IMG/VR virus record: IMGVR_UViG_3300031787_000016
Span: 1-64,000 of that record
Reading direction: 5' to 3' (one strand)
DNA: 64,000 nt
Origin: a virus
The number at the start of each line of letters is the position of its first letter. Position 1 is the first letter of the stretch. Of this stretch, positions 1 to 7,992 are shown piece after piece. The notes below the pieces were generated by a model. The model saw only the letters and a program-made list of their open reading frames with translations, did not search any database and was not told the origin of the DNA. Both the position numbers and the translations under genes were made by a program.

Positions 1-523
1 CACCGACTGCGTTAGCAGGAGTGATGTTGTCGGAGTAGTTGATATTTGCGTAAAGTTTGTTAATGTATTGTAGTTCAAGTACTTGCTTGCCGAAATATGC
101 TGTGAGAAGTGTTGCTTGGCTGTATTGCTTAGGTAGCGCGAAAAGTTCAGTGAAATTCTTGATTATGTGACCATTTGGAACCAACTCGATGAAGTATTTG
201 GTGTACTTGCCAGCATTGAGAATTGTGAGGGTCGTGTTGGTTGCTAGGGTGATACTGATGTATTGGGTCGCGCCAGCGAGGTCAAGAGAGTATGTGTCGG
301 TCGAAATGGTGATTGAGGTGAGTGTGTATGCGTCGATTGAGTTCTGAGGTATGTACTCGAAACCAGATGATGCGTTAAGGCTGCTGGCGACGTTCGTGTA
401 AACGCCCCAACATTTGCGGTCGAAGTTGATTAGCGGTGTATTTTCAGGTAATAATGAAGACTCTAGTGCCGAAAGCTCTAAATCGCTGTTTATCGTATAG
501 CCGTTGCGTGGTGGTCTGCTCAT
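1..523 (-). CDS. Virion-type protein, 3' end beyond window
   Basis: The minus strand is open from an ATG at 523 to the left edge with no stop, giving about 174 residues; the C-terminus lies outside the window. The protein begins MSRPPRNGYTINSDL and is rich in Ser, Thr, Asn and beta-branched residues, like the tail and adhesin proteins elsewhere here. I recognise no domain. It faces away from the plus-strand cassette that begins at 605. A tail or fibre role is inferred from composition and from its resemblance to the other minus-strand genes. Confidence 0.75.
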   Translation of the reverse strand, partial: MSRPPRNGYTINSDLELSALESSLLPENTPLINFDRKCWGVYTNVASSLNASSGFEYIPQNSIDAYTLTSITISTDTYSLDLAGATQYISITLATNTTLTILNAGKYTKYFIELVPNGHIIKNFTELFALPKQYSQATLLTAYFGKQVLELQYINKLYANINYSDNITPANAVG

Positions 524-604
524 GGTGTAACTATTCTACCATTGGGATGATGACATGGATAAGTGTTGTGAGTAATATCAAATAGTTAATTACGAGAGAA
601 GCAC

Positions 605-826
605 ATGAACACAAGACACTTATATACATTACGAAACGGTACGGTAATTGTACTTGAACATATCTCCACTATTCACCCAACTACTGAGCAAGGTAGATTT
701 AGGATTTATGATGTCACACCTAAGCATTACGATGTTGCTGATACTGAATTTAAATTACCTAAAGAGGGTGGAACTTATATAACTACTGAACGCGCTGAAC
801 TCCTTAAGGCACTTGCGGCAATCTGA
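605..826 (+). CDS. Small protein of unknown function
   Basis: 73 residues, first gene of a tightly packed plus-strand cassette. The ATG follows a purine-rich GAGAGAAG ribosome site, and a TAATAT hexamer at 573-578 could be its -10. The N-terminus (RHLYTLRNGTVIVLEHIS) looks like a small beta fold. The stop overlaps the next start in TGATG, which suggests translational coupling. No family recognised. Confidence 0.75.
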   Translation: MNTRHLYTLRNGTVIVLEHISTIHPTTEQGRFRIYDVTPKHYDVADTEFKLPKEGGTYITTERAELLKALAAI

Positions 827-1107
827 TGCGAAAACCTAAAAACTGTTGTCGAACAAGGGTAATGGGGTATCAGTACGATGAGTTGATTTTACTGAAACTC
901 ATCATGTCAATCAAAGAGAGTTGTCCTCACTACAGCGTTCGAGAAATACTGAACGCACAAGATTTCATACCAGTAAAACGTTGTTGGTACTATCTTGAAA
1001 AGTTTTGCGGTCGTGATTGGTATAACTACGGAGTTTGCCTTAATTTAGGTTGGTTGCAGCCTGAAAATATTCCACAAGAAGTTTACAAAGCTATGGAGTT
1101 AATATGA
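826..1107 (+). CDS. Small Cys-containing protein, unknown
   Basis: 93 residues, basic N-terminus with several cysteines (NCCRTR, SCPHYS, KRCWYYL, FCGRDW, GVCLNL). Spacing is not a clear zinc-finger pattern. It is coupled to both neighbours: TGATG upstream, and an ATGA overlap with the gene at 1104. Function unknown; the arrangement says only that it is co-translated with the cassette. Confidence 0.7.
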   Translation: MRKPKNCCRTRVMGYQYDELILLKLIMSIKESCPHYSVREILNAQDFIPVKRCWYYLEKFCGRDWYNYGVCLNLGWLQPENIPQEVYKAMELI

Positions 1108-1463
1108 TTAGACATTTTCTTAGACTGTTCCCCTACGTGAGACAACTGGAAGACCAACTTCGCCAAGCTATTTGTGGCGAAATCTCACTCGAAAGTATGC
1201 AAATCAAGGACAACAGTATCGACCTAAAACTAAAGTCAAAAATCGTTCCTATCGTGGCTGAAGCATTCCATGAGCTACTTGACGAGATGGAAGCGCCTAA
1301 CTACATCGAGTTCAGCCTAGACCACCTAGAAACGCACGAAACTATCCTTGTGACTGTGCAGAAAAAGAGTGGTAAATCACCTGCTGAGTTGCAAGCTTTA
1401 GCAGAAAAGAAAGAGCAATACTGGGAAGAGAAATATTATGAGTTACTTAAGGGGATGGAGTGA
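1104..1463 (+). CDS. Small acidic helical protein, unknown
   Basis: 119 residues, predicted mostly helical, with a charged C-terminus (LAEKKEQYWEEKYYELL). The ATG overlaps the previous stop in ATGA. No recognisable domain. It contains one of the dispersed TTTTCTGC octamers (as GCAGAAAA near 1401). Confidence 0.7.
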   Translation: MIRHFLRLFPYVRQLEDQLRQAICGEISLESMQIKDNSIDLKLKSKIVPIVAEAFHELLDEMEAPNYIEFSLDHLETHETILVTVQKKSGKSPAELQALAEKKEQYWEEKYYELLKGME

Positions 1464-1464
1464 C

Positions 1465-1740
1465 ATGAATCTCATTGAACGTGCTTTAAAAGCTACCGAA
1501 GAAGACCAAATGGTGTATCCAACCAAACCAAAACTTCAGAGCTTTCTGGGGTGGGTAGAGTGGTACTGGGACACGCAAATTTGTCTAGGCTATATGGTTT
1601 GTTTATTTTTTGATTGGGTAGACATCTTTTTCAAACCTTCCGATGAACGGTACTTTGGTACTAGAGAGGAAGAACTGGAGCAATTTTGGACTAACCTTAG
1701 CCACTGGCATTTTTATCAAGATGACTATGAAGCTGAGTAA
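1465..1740 (+). CDS. Trp/Phe-rich small protein, possibly membrane-associated
   Basis: An open frame begins at 1438, but the ATG at 1465 is preferred: it sits just after the previous stop with a good AAGGGGATGGAG ribosome site. The 91-residue product has a hydrophobic aromatic stretch (YMVCLFFDWVDIFF) that could lie in or on a membrane, then an acidic tail. Function unknown. Confidence 0.65.
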   Translation: MNLIERALKATEEDQMVYPTKPKLQSFLGWVEWYWDTQICLGYMVCLFFDWVDIFFKPSDERYFGTREEELEQFWTNLSHWHFYQDDYEAE

Positions 1741-1951
1741 ATTCGATATTGAACGACTCGAAAAGATTGCAAAAGCCCTTAATGACCGAGAAGCTGAAAT
1801 TCGCTCCAAATTCGATGTGGTACAAGGCTGTAAGATGATTGGTGACTTTATGGAGACTAGATGGTGCATTGTGAGCAAAAAGACTCGCATACTTTGTCTT
1901 GATTGGTTTACGAGTGAAGACGCTGCTTGGAGTAGTTTGTTTAATGTATAA
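1721..1951 (+). CDS. Small protein of unknown function
   Basis: 76 residues from ATG 1721, or 74 from ATG 1727; the frame overlaps the end of the preceding gene by about 20 bases, which fits the compact cassette. Helical charged N-half (FDIERLEKIAKALNDREAEI) and a Trp-containing C-half. The ribosome site is weak, so the exact start is uncertain. A longer start at 1643 would run deep into the neighbour and is unlikely. Confidence 0.6.
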   Translation: MTMKLSKFDIERLEKIAKALNDREAEIRSKFDVVQGCKMIGDFMETRWCIVSKKTRILCLDWFTSEDAAWSSLFNV

Positions 1952-1980
1952 TCATTAAAACTAACTCATAGGCAAAGATT

Positions 1981-2685
1981 TTGGCTAAACAAAGAAACCA
2001 ATCCACCGCACTATTTTCCACAGATAAGCTTCTTACAGTAAAGCCGAAGACAGAGAACCAGCAACTCGCTGTAGATTACTGGTCGGAGAACTATAACCTT
2101 GTACTAAGCGGGAATGCAGGAACAGGAAAATCCTTCCTAGCGCTGTATCTTGCTCTCAAGTCGCTACTACTGAAAAAGTACGAGAGAGTAGTTATTTTCC
2201 GTTCAACAGTCCCAACTCGTAACCAAGGCTTCTTGAAAGGAGATTTGTCTGAGAAGCAAGCCCCGTTCGAGGACTGCTATCGCGCAATATTTTCAGAATT
2301 GTTACCTACAATCTCCAATCCTTATGATGCACTGAAGAAAGAGAAAACATTAGAGTTCAAAAGCACTTCTTTCGTGAGGGGTCTTACCATTTCAAACTCC
2401 GTAGTCATTGTCGATGAGTTTCAAAACTTAAATTTTCACGAATTAGACAGCGTAATCACGAGAATCGGAGAAAATTCTCGTATAATTTTCGCAGGAGATT
2501 ACCGCCAGAGTGATTTTCGTTTTGAAGATGAGAAGTCTGGGGTACTTACTTTCCTCAAGGTGTTAGCAAATATGCCAGAAGACTTTCAACGTGTAGACTT
2601 TAAAATCGAAGACATCGTGAGAAGCGGTCTTTGCAAAAGGTATTTGCTTGCTGAGCATGATTTACGTCAGCAAGGGCAACTTTAA
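1981..2685 (+). CDS. phoH: PhoH-like P-loop ATPase
   Basis: 234 residues. Walker A is GNAGTGKS near residue 43, Walker B is VVIVDEFQNL near residue 138, and the sensor motif GDYRQSDF follows near 174. The block RSTVPTRNQGFLKGDL matches the PhoH-family segment that follows Walker A. PhoH-like ATPases/helicases are common in phages; their substrate is unsettled, RNA or stress functions being suggested. The start is TTG after AGGCAAAG; no earlier ATG is available. A TATAAT at 1947-1952 may give it its own promoter, although it closes the upstream cassette. A terminator follows. Confidence 0.9.
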   Translation: MAKQRNQSTALFSTDKLLTVKPKTENQQLAVDYWSENYNLVLSGNAGTGKSFLALYLALKSLLLKKYERVVIFRSTVPTRNQGFLKGDLSEKQAPFEDCYRAIFSELLPTISNPYDALKKEKTLEFKSTSFVRGLTISNSVVIVDEFQNLNFHELDSVITRIGENSRIIFAGDYRQSDFRFEDEKSGVLTFLKVLANMPEDFQRVDFKIEDIVRSGLCKRYLLAEHDLRQQGQL

Positions 2686-2714
2686 CTGACTGTATCCGAT
2701 AATAACCTTCTACG

Positions 2715-2738
2715 ACCCAGCAGCAATGTTGGGTTTTC
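2715..2738 (+). terminator. Rho-independent terminator after phoH-like gene
   Basis: ACCCAGCA pairs with TGTTGGGT around a GCAA tetraloop, with one G-U wobble, and is followed by TTTT. It closes the plus-strand cassette that starts at 605. Confidence 0.7.
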
Positions 2739-2812
2739 TAGTATATGTCTTCAGATAGATGTTTTATAAAATTATAGATGCTTCAATGAAGTTGTTGTAA
2801 ACAGCAAAACAA

Positions 2813-3508
2813 ATGTTTGATGAATTAGTAAGTAGCGCTAAGCGCGAAAATGACAATTACGTTAACGCTACGAAATGGTGCAAACAATTCGGTAAGGGTA
2901 AGGAGTGGTGGAGGTTTAAGGATTTAGACAGTACTACTATTTTTGTCAAAGCTTGTTGCAAGAATTTAAGCCTCGATTTAGTCGAGGTTATTCAAACTAA
3001 GCAAGGACGAGGTGGTGGTACATGGATTCATCCACTTATTGCAATCAAACTTGCAGAATGGTTGAGTCCAGATTTTGAAGTCTTTGTGAAGGAAGTATTT
3101 GTTGCCTACATCGAAGCTGATATTAGTTTGGCAGATTCCATCGTAGAGCGCACCGATGACCTTGAAGGGCTAAAAAGGCACAACACTAAGTCTGCTGCTC
3201 GACAAAAGCAACTTGAAGGCTACCATGACCTGATGAATGAATTGCGGAAACACAAATGCGAGGATATACACTTCGCAACCGTGAACAAGCACAACAACCA
3301 ACTTATCGGTGTGGAGACTCGCAAGGCAGGGCTGACCAAAGATGAAGTCAGTGTCGTAACTATTTTGGAAAACTTCGAGAGACTGAGACTATCAGGTGAA
3401 ATCCCCACAAAACCTTGGAAAGCTGTGAATCTAACCAAGGATGCAGGGAATCGCTTGATGCAGTTTTTAGCTGGAGAACTAATCCCAGAAGCTAGAACTG
3501 CAACTTAA
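2813..3508 (+). CDS. KilA-N domain DNA-binding protein (copy 1)
   Basis: 231 residues. The N-terminal ~110 residues are a KilA-N domain: YVNATKWCKQFGKGKEWW, then GGGTWIHPLIAIKLAEWLSP and FEVFVKE. KilA-N proteins bind DNA and in phages often act as antirepressors or regulators. The C-terminal half is almost the same as the gene at 17924-18601 (shared RHNTKSAARQKQLE-like and HFATVNKHNN blocks), so the two are paralogues. An AGATAGATGT box lies at 2753-2762 in the leader. It converges on the small acidic gene at 3505, with stop codons overlapping. Confidence 0.88.
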   Translation: MFDELVSSAKRENDNYVNATKWCKQFGKGKEWWRFKDLDSTTIFVKACCKNLSLDLVEVIQTKQGRGGGTWIHPLIAIKLAEWLSPDFEVFVKEVFVAYIEADISLADSIVERTDDLEGLKRHNTKSAARQKQLEGYHDLMNELRKHKCEDIHFATVNKHNNQLIGVETRKAGLTKDEVSVVTILENFERLRLSGEIPTKPWKAVNLTKDAGNRLMQFLAGELIPEARTAT

Positions 3509-3738
3509 TATTTACGATTATCTTCGGGAACGGGGTCGGGCTTAACAACAGGCTCGTCCTCGTCGTCATCATCTTCATCCCAAAAAACTTCGCTCATTTC
3601 CAGAATCTGAAACAATATCGAAAGATGCTCCGACACCATTTCACTATTTTTCTCACTCAAGTCTACTAAAGCCAGCCCCTGAGCCTTCTCCGCGATTCGT
3701 ATCTGATTTTCCGTAAGCTTACTAAAATCGAGTTCCAT
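3505..3738 (-). CDS. Small acidic protein
   Basis: 77 residues with a run of acidic residues (WDEDDDDEDEP) and a helical N-half. AAGGA stands eight bases before the ATG. It lies 31 bases downstream of the 466-residue LamG protein gene, so both are probably one transcript. Function unknown; very acidic small proteins in phages are sometimes DNA mimics or chaperones, but nothing here decides it. Confidence 0.7.
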   Translation of the reverse strand: MELDFSKLTENQIRIAEKAQGLALVDLSEKNSEMVSEHLSILFQILEMSEVFWDEDDDDEDEPVVKPDPVPEDNRKY

Positions 3739-3769
3739 GTTTGTTCCTTTAGGTTTTATTTATTCTACC

Positions 3770-5170
3770 CTAAAAATAGCTCTTCAATTGTAAAAACCCC
3801 AGATTTAGCCACTCGTAAACCGAAATATCATCCCAACAATTTCGTCTCTTCGGCAACGGCTGGACAAAAGGCGCAAAAGTCTCGGCACTACTTGAACTGA
3901 GGTAAATTCCGTTGCAAAGCCCCAAAATCCCTGAGCAAACTACGAATGGGTTGCTGTTGCTTGCTGTTGTAGTCGCATAAGAAGCTATCGTGTTTATGTC
4001 TGCACTATTGACCCGCAAACGTAGCTGAGAGCCTGTTTTTTGCACCCAAACGTGATTCCATGTATTTATAGCTGGAACCCACGAAGTTGAAATAATCACC
4101 GAATTGTTTATTGACACCTCAAGGTTATTACTCGAAGTTTTGGCTAACTTGAACACCCCATTCTTTTCTGCCAACGTCGTCAAACGACCTGCTGCGGCTG
4201 TCGTAAAATATACAAAAGCATTCAGTGTAAATTCATTAGGAAACACTACTCCCTCGTAAGATATAGATGTACCCGCAGAAGCCACTAGACACTCAGTTCC
4301 AAATAATTTATTTTCTGAGTCATACTCGATACCCGACATCGATGCAATTTTTGAATTACTGCTTTGGTCACTCAGCCGTCCATTGAAATCTAAGTGCAGA
4401 AGGCTCGAATTGTTGCTTGGCGAAGTATATGTCGCCAGATTTATCTCTGGGTCTTGGATTCTTAATACTAAGCTATTAGAGTAAATGATAGAACTTGGCT
4501 TCAAGTTCGTAGGTATAGATATGTCTGCCTCGAACCAAATATTGTTACTGGCATCAGTTATTCGCGCCAAATTCACAATACTGTTTATCGTAGGGAGCGT
4601 CTGTGTGTTACCATACTCGAAAAATATCTCGCCAAGTGTACCGACTTCTTTTTCTGACCATTTGCTCGGCATCAGGGAAATGGTTGCTTGCAATGCATCG
4701 CTGTTGTCGTAATATTTGGCACTGAGTGCGCTGGGGAAAGTGTTGTTACCCTTGAAGAGTAGGTTGAGTATCGCGTTGCTGAGCGTAGCCGTGCCGAAGT
4801 CCAGTGTCAGTGTTACGCCTGTATCAGCGTATAAAGTCAGTTCTGAGCCAGTTTCTACGGTTACATCCAAAAGTGCAGCATTAGCAACGATAATGCCGTC
4901 AGAGGTAGTAAGGCGGAGTTTGAGGGGTAACGCATAGTCAGTTAGGGCGAATCCAAAATTTATATCACTGCTATTATTGCAGGTGTTGCCTGTGACTGTC
5001 CAGTAGCTTGCGTCTAATGGTAGAGAGGAGATGCCAAACAGTGTTGATGTGATATTTACATCAGATGAGTTGAGAATAGTTGCTATGATAGGTAAAGAAG
5101 CGGCTGTGATGGTTTGCTGCTTAATTACTTTTTCTGTGGTGTCAACGCAAATGCTGAAGAGTATGGTCAT
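3770..5170 (-). CDS. LamG/ConA-like virion protein
   Basis: 466 residues. The C-terminal ~200 residues have the LamG/concanavalin A-like pattern: LLHLDFNGRLSDQSSN, then EFTLNAFVYF, NTWNHVWVQKTGSQLRLRVN. The N-terminal half is beta-rich and unrecognised. Such domains in phage tails bind surface glycans, so a role in adsorption is inferred. A TACAAT hexamer just upstream (minus strand) may be its promoter; the nearest plus-strand gene starts divergently at 5249. Confidence 0.75.
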   Translation of the reverse strand: MTILFSICVDTTEKVIKQQTITAASLPIIATILNSSDVNITSTLFGISSLPLDASYWTVTGNTCNNSSDINFGFALTDYALPLKLRLTTSDGIIVANAALLDVTVETGSELTLYADTGVTLTLDFGTATLSNAILNLLFKGNNTFPSALSAKYYDNSDALQATISLMPSKWSEKEVGTLGEIFFEYGNTQTLPTINSIVNLARITDASNNIWFEADISIPTNLKPSSIIYSNSLVLRIQDPEINLATYTSPSNNSSLLHLDFNGRLSDQSSNSKIASMSGIEYDSENKLFGTECLVASAGTSISYEGVVFPNEFTLNAFVYFTTAAAGRLTTLAEKNGVFKLAKTSSNNLEVSINNSVIISTSWVPAINTWNHVWVQKTGSQLRLRVNSADINTIASYATTTASNSNPFVVCSGILGLCNGIYLSSSSAETFAPFVQPLPKRRNCWDDISVYEWLNLGFLQLKSYF

Positions 5171-5211
5171 GAATCTATTGTACCAAAGAGGTATTGCAAT
5201 GCGGGTGAGGT

Positions 5212-5222
5212 TGTGTTAATCT
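5212..5222 (+). promoter_or_regulatory. Extended -10 promoter
   Basis: TGTGTTAATCT fits the TGTGYTATANT motif seen before other plus-strand genes, with TAATCT as the hexamer. It follows GGTGAGGTTGTG (5204-5215), a 12-mer repeated at 6911-6922. It would drive the gene at 5249. Confidence 0.45.
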
Positions 5223-5248
5223 AAGTGAGAACATTACACAGGCATAAT

Positions 5249-5668
5249 ATGTCAACTCACCCAAATCAACTCAGTAAGTATCAAGATATTATTGAGACTT
5301 ATCTTGTCGGACTTTGCACTAAACTAGGCATCACAGTCAGAATTTACTTCGCTTGGGAAAAGGGGCAAGTATCTTTTAGGCGCACTATCCCCCATACCTC
5401 TAAAGACAAAGCATTGGCTATCGACTATTTCTTTGACGAAAAGACTCTAAACTGGTCAGAGCCTTCGGCTGAATGGCTACGAGTAAATATTCACTCACTA
5501 CATGAATGCCTTACTAGAACTATCATGAGATTTACCGACCAGTTTTATCAAGACCGATTTGCTGGCAAACCTTTTGTAGATGACACTTTGATGGATTTCA
5601 GCAACACAGACGGAAGTATAACTCAGAAACGTGTTGATGAGATTGACTGGATAGCATTGTTTCAATAA
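5249..5668 (+). CDS. Protein of unknown function
   Basis: 139 residues from the ATG at 5249; a GTG at 5225 would lie on top of the likely transcription start. The sequence (GLCTKLGITVRIYFAWEKGQ) suggests an alpha/beta fold similar in layout to the N-part of the gene at 5755, but I cannot name a family. It is followed by a large perfect palindrome. Confidence 0.7.
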   Translation: MSTHPNQLSKYQDIIETYLVGLCTKLGITVRIYFAWEKGQVSFRRTIPHTSKDKALAIDYFFDEKTLNWSEPSAEWLRVNIHSLHECLTRTIMRFTDQFYQDRFAGKPFVDDTLMDFSNTDGSITQKRVDEIDWIALFQ

Positions 5669-5681
5669 ATCAATTTAACTG

Positions 5682-5726
5682 GCGTTCTTTTCTGCAGCTA
5701 GCGTCAGCTGACGCTAGCTGCGAGTC
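5682..5726. repeat. TTTTCTGC-anchored palindromic repeat (copy A)
   Basis: TTCTTTTCTGC leads into a perfect 28-bp palindrome at 5694-5721 centred on CAGCTG and ending CGAGTC. The same layout recurs at 41456-41511 and, more weakly, at 44521. It sits between two plus-strand genes and could fold as a 14-bp hairpin, but no T-run follows, so it is not a standard terminator. Confidence 0.75.
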
Positions 5727-5754
5727 ACATTAAATAATTTTAGAGGTTATTAAC

Positions 5755-6387
5755 ATGAGTTTTACAGCAGAAGTCAGCCTTACCGAAAAACATCTATATC
5801 TCACCAGAGGTACTCAGAGACTTCATTTCACTTTCGACATCGATTGGGATGAGCGCTCTATTACTTTTGAGGGTGAAGGTCTTAAAGTTAAATACACTGA
5901 TGAGCCAGATTTAGACTGGTCAGTTACTAGAGTTGAAGAGTTGGTTGACAGAGGTATCAAGCACTTGAAAGAGATTGCAGAGCAGTTACCTTCAGCAAGC
6001 GTTGAGATTAAATTGTCGCACTCAGACACATTAGAATCTATCTACGAAGAACAACTGAATAAAAACTGCGCTATCACCGAATACCTGAACCAGCAGCAGA
6101 AAGATAACAACGAGCGCTTTGTGCAGTTGATGCGTAAAAAGTGGTGGTTGCTCAATCCTGAGATTGTTGAGATTTCCTATGTGGCGGTTTACAAGACGGA
6201 CTACTCGGCTCATGACCCTTCTTACCCACATATAGCTTGGCATAACATGATAGATGTGAATGGCGAAGATATTCTTTGGAAAGATGCTGTCATGAATACT
6301 AGCGGCTATCCTGCGCTTGAGTCGGAGATTACTGACGAGGAAACTGTGATTACTGTTCGGAATCCCTACCTAGAGGCTGTAGCTTAA
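5755..6387 (+). CDS. Protein of unknown function
   Basis: 210 residues, clear AGAGG ribosome site. N-terminal half beta-rich (YLTRGTQRLHFTFDIDWDE), then a helical stretch (VEELVDRGIKHLKEIAEQL) and a mixed C-terminal domain with WHNMIDVNGEDILW. The gene at 6389 begins one base after its stop. No family recognised. Confidence 0.75.
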   Translation: MSFTAEVSLTEKHLYLTRGTQRLHFTFDIDWDERSITFEGEGLKVKYTDEPDLDWSVTRVEELVDRGIKHLKEIAEQLPSASVEIKLSHSDTLESIYEEQLNKNCAITEYLNQQQKDNNERFVQLMRKKWWLLNPEIVEISYVAVYKTDYSAHDPSYPHIAWHNMIDVNGEDILWKDAVMNTSGYPALESEITDEETVITVRNPYLEAVA

Positions 6388-6388
6388 C

Positions 6389-6745
6389 ATGAAAAAATTA
6401 TTACGCAGTTGGATTGAATCTCTGTACGAAGCTACCGAGTCTTGGTCAGGGCGCAAATATCCTGTTATAGATAAGAAGCAGCGCACACTAGACTATTTGG
6501 ATGCGTTTGCTGAAAAAGTTGCTGAAGGTATTGTCAAAGATGCCTACGCGATTAATGTGCAAGATGACCCGTTTTACGGTAGTGCTTGGTATGTTTGCAA
6601 AAAATACAACGGTATTGTCTGTGACCGACCTTTCGAGTTCTGCAGAGATGCAGAGCGTAGCATAAGGGATTATGAGTATGCCAGAGCTAAAGAGTGGGTT
6701 GCTAAGAATCAGCACAAAATTGAAGTGCCTAGTTGGTGGCATTGA
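6389..6745 (+). CDS. Protein of unknown function
   Basis: 118 residues, directly coupled to the preceding gene (TAAC then ATG). The N-terminus is basic; the middle, with LDAFAEKVAEGIVKDAYAIN, looks helical. No domain recognised. It is the last gene before the 320-base control region. Confidence 0.7.
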   Translation: MKKLLRSWIESLYEATESWSGRKYPVIDKKQRTLDYLDAFAEKVAEGIVKDAYAINVQDDPFYGSAWYVCKKYNGIVCDRPFEFCRDAERSIRDYEYARAKEWVAKNQHKIEVPSWWH

Positions 6746-6757
6746 AGCTAGTAGATG

Positions 6758-6775
6758 CTCAGTCGCCGCAGGGCT
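6758..6775 (+). repeat. 18-mer shared with 44959-44976
   Basis: CTCAGTCGCCGCAGGGCT differs at one base from the copy at 44959. Each copy stands about 250-310 bases before one of the two winged-helix-like genes. Confidence 0.7.
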
Positions 6776-7030
6776 GTGAAGATTTTAGTAGAAGTAGTAG
6801 GAGTATTCCTAGCGAATTAAACACAAAAATTAGTAAGCTCGAAATTCAATCTGTGTAAGGATTCTACAATACAGTCTAAAAAACGGATTTGTGGTTTGTG
6901 ATTTAATTTTGGTGAGGTTGTGCTTTTTGTGAGGTCTGCTTCGCCAAAGAAAGTTAAGTTGGTGTTTTGTTGTGGTTTTAGGGTTTGATATTGAGTACTC
7001 CTTTAGATAGATATAGCCTTCTTTGTGGTT

Positions 7031-7041
7031 TGTGTTATATT
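7031..7041 (+). promoter_or_regulatory. Extended -10 promoter
   Basis: TGTGTTATATT (hexamer TATATT, TG one base before it) lies 26 bases before ATG 7067. An AGATAGATAT box starts 31 bases before the hexamer, as also before the tRNA promoter at 31805. Confidence 0.6.
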
Positions 7042-7066
7042 AATAAAAAGAAACAAAAACTCATTA

Positions 7067-7711
7067 ATGAATATAACCAAGATTACGGAAATCGAATTAG
7101 TACGCCTACTCAAGCCCCCGATACCTATGGATAAAATTTCTTGCATGGTCGAAAACAGTCCAAGAGAGAGTCAAGAAAATCTTTGGAAAATGGTAGCAAT
7201 CGCTCTTGCCGACCAAGCAAACACACTAAATAAGTACAGCCTCGACACTGCTCAAATTGCACAAGTTGACGGTCTTGCTAATTTCCTTCGTAGCAACCCT
7301 GAGTACCTTCGTGGATTTGATATTGATAAAGATACCCAAAAAATCATTTTCAATGGTGTAGAAGCAGAAAAAGGAGCCTATGGGTTTGACCTTAGCCCAA
7401 TTGACATACTGAGCAGCAAGTTGAGTGAGAATTTCAACTATCGATACAACTTTGAGTATAAATTTCTTCTTACCGCTTTGAAGAAAGCTCTAAAACTTGC
7501 AAAACATCAAGGCTCAGTGGAAACAGTTGAGTATGTTGACCGAGTTATCACTAAGTTGCTTGAAGGTACTCGCAAAGCGCGAATTACAGTGTCTGAGATT
7601 CTTAAAGATACCCAAGGACTTGACAAGAAAGTTGTTGCTGATTCACTACTCCGCTTAGGTTGGTCTAAACAAACGTATAAAAATGGAGCAGTATTTTACC
7701 TAAAACCATGA
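7067..7711 (+). CDS. Winged-helix-like control protein (copy 1)
   Basis: 214 residues. The open frame extends up to 7025, but that start is inside the promoter; ATG 7067 is used. The C-terminal ~45 residues (ISEILKD-type helix, VVADSLLRLGWSKQTYKNG, then VFYLKP strand) have the helix-helix-wing layout of a winged helix and align with the end of the gene at 45213 (LLITNGWEYVQYKNSRVKYF). The N-terminal part is helical. Regulation or replication initiation is inferred from the upstream repeats; I cannot name a family. Gene 7708 overlaps its stop. Confidence 0.65.
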   Translation: MNITKITEIELVRLLKPPIPMDKISCMVENSPRESQENLWKMVAIALADQANTLNKYSLDTAQIAQVDGLANFLRSNPEYLRGFDIDKDTQKIIFNGVEAEKGAYGFDLSPIDILSSKLSENFNYRYNFEYKFLLTALKKALKLAKHQGSVETVEYVDRVITKLLEGTRKARITVSEILKDTQGLDKKVVADSLLRLGWSKQTYKNGAVFYLKP

Positions 7712-7992
7712 ACAACAAAGTACTCACGAACTTCCGTTCTCATCCCACACTCCGCTTCGATAACCACCAATCTGTATTCAAAATCGAAAATAAGGTATAC
7801 CTCATCAGTGAAGGTGTTGTACGCCAAATTATTCCTCAAAGGATTTGCCAGACTAATATTGGGGAGCCTTACATGAATTTACTTTATCTTTTCTATATTT
7901 TTGCTGATGTTGAGCCAGAAGACTCCACTTACGGAGAATCTATTTACTTCGCCCCAAAACATGAAGAAGCTCTGAGGCAATTGCTTAGCTAA
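7708..7992 (+). CDS. Small protein of unknown function
   Basis: 94 residues; its ATG overlaps the previous stop (ATGA). Contains a strand-rich N-half (HQSVFKIENKVYLISEGVVR) and an acidic C-half. Probably co-transcribed with the winged-helix-like gene. Converges on the RlpA-like gene with a 4-base overlap. Confidence 0.7.
   Translation: MNNKVLTNFRSHPTLRFDNHQSVFKIENKVYLISEGVVRQIIPQRICQTNIGEPYMNLLYLFYIFADVEPEDSTYGESIYFAPKHEEALRQLLS

Larger units (their letters stand above)
6746..7066 (+). promoter_or_regulatory. Repeat-rich control region of the winged-helix-like gene
   Basis: No gene of usable length. It holds an 18-mer at 6758-6775 shared with 44959-44976, two copies of TTTGTGGTTTGTG (6888-6900 and 7022-7034), a GGTGAGGTTGTG 12-mer (6911-6922) also found at 5204-5215, an AGATAGATAT box (7005-7014) and an extended -10 at 7031-7041. 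The spaced TTGTGG elements look like operator or iteron sites. Confidence 0.6.

Noticed and set aside
5682-5726. 28-bp palindrome as a simple terminator
   Set aside because: No T run follows on either strand and the unit recurs elsewhere with a shared leader.
7025-7066. GTG 7025 as start of the winged-helix-like gene
   Set aside because: It overlaps the extended -10 promoter; ATG 7067 has no such conflict.
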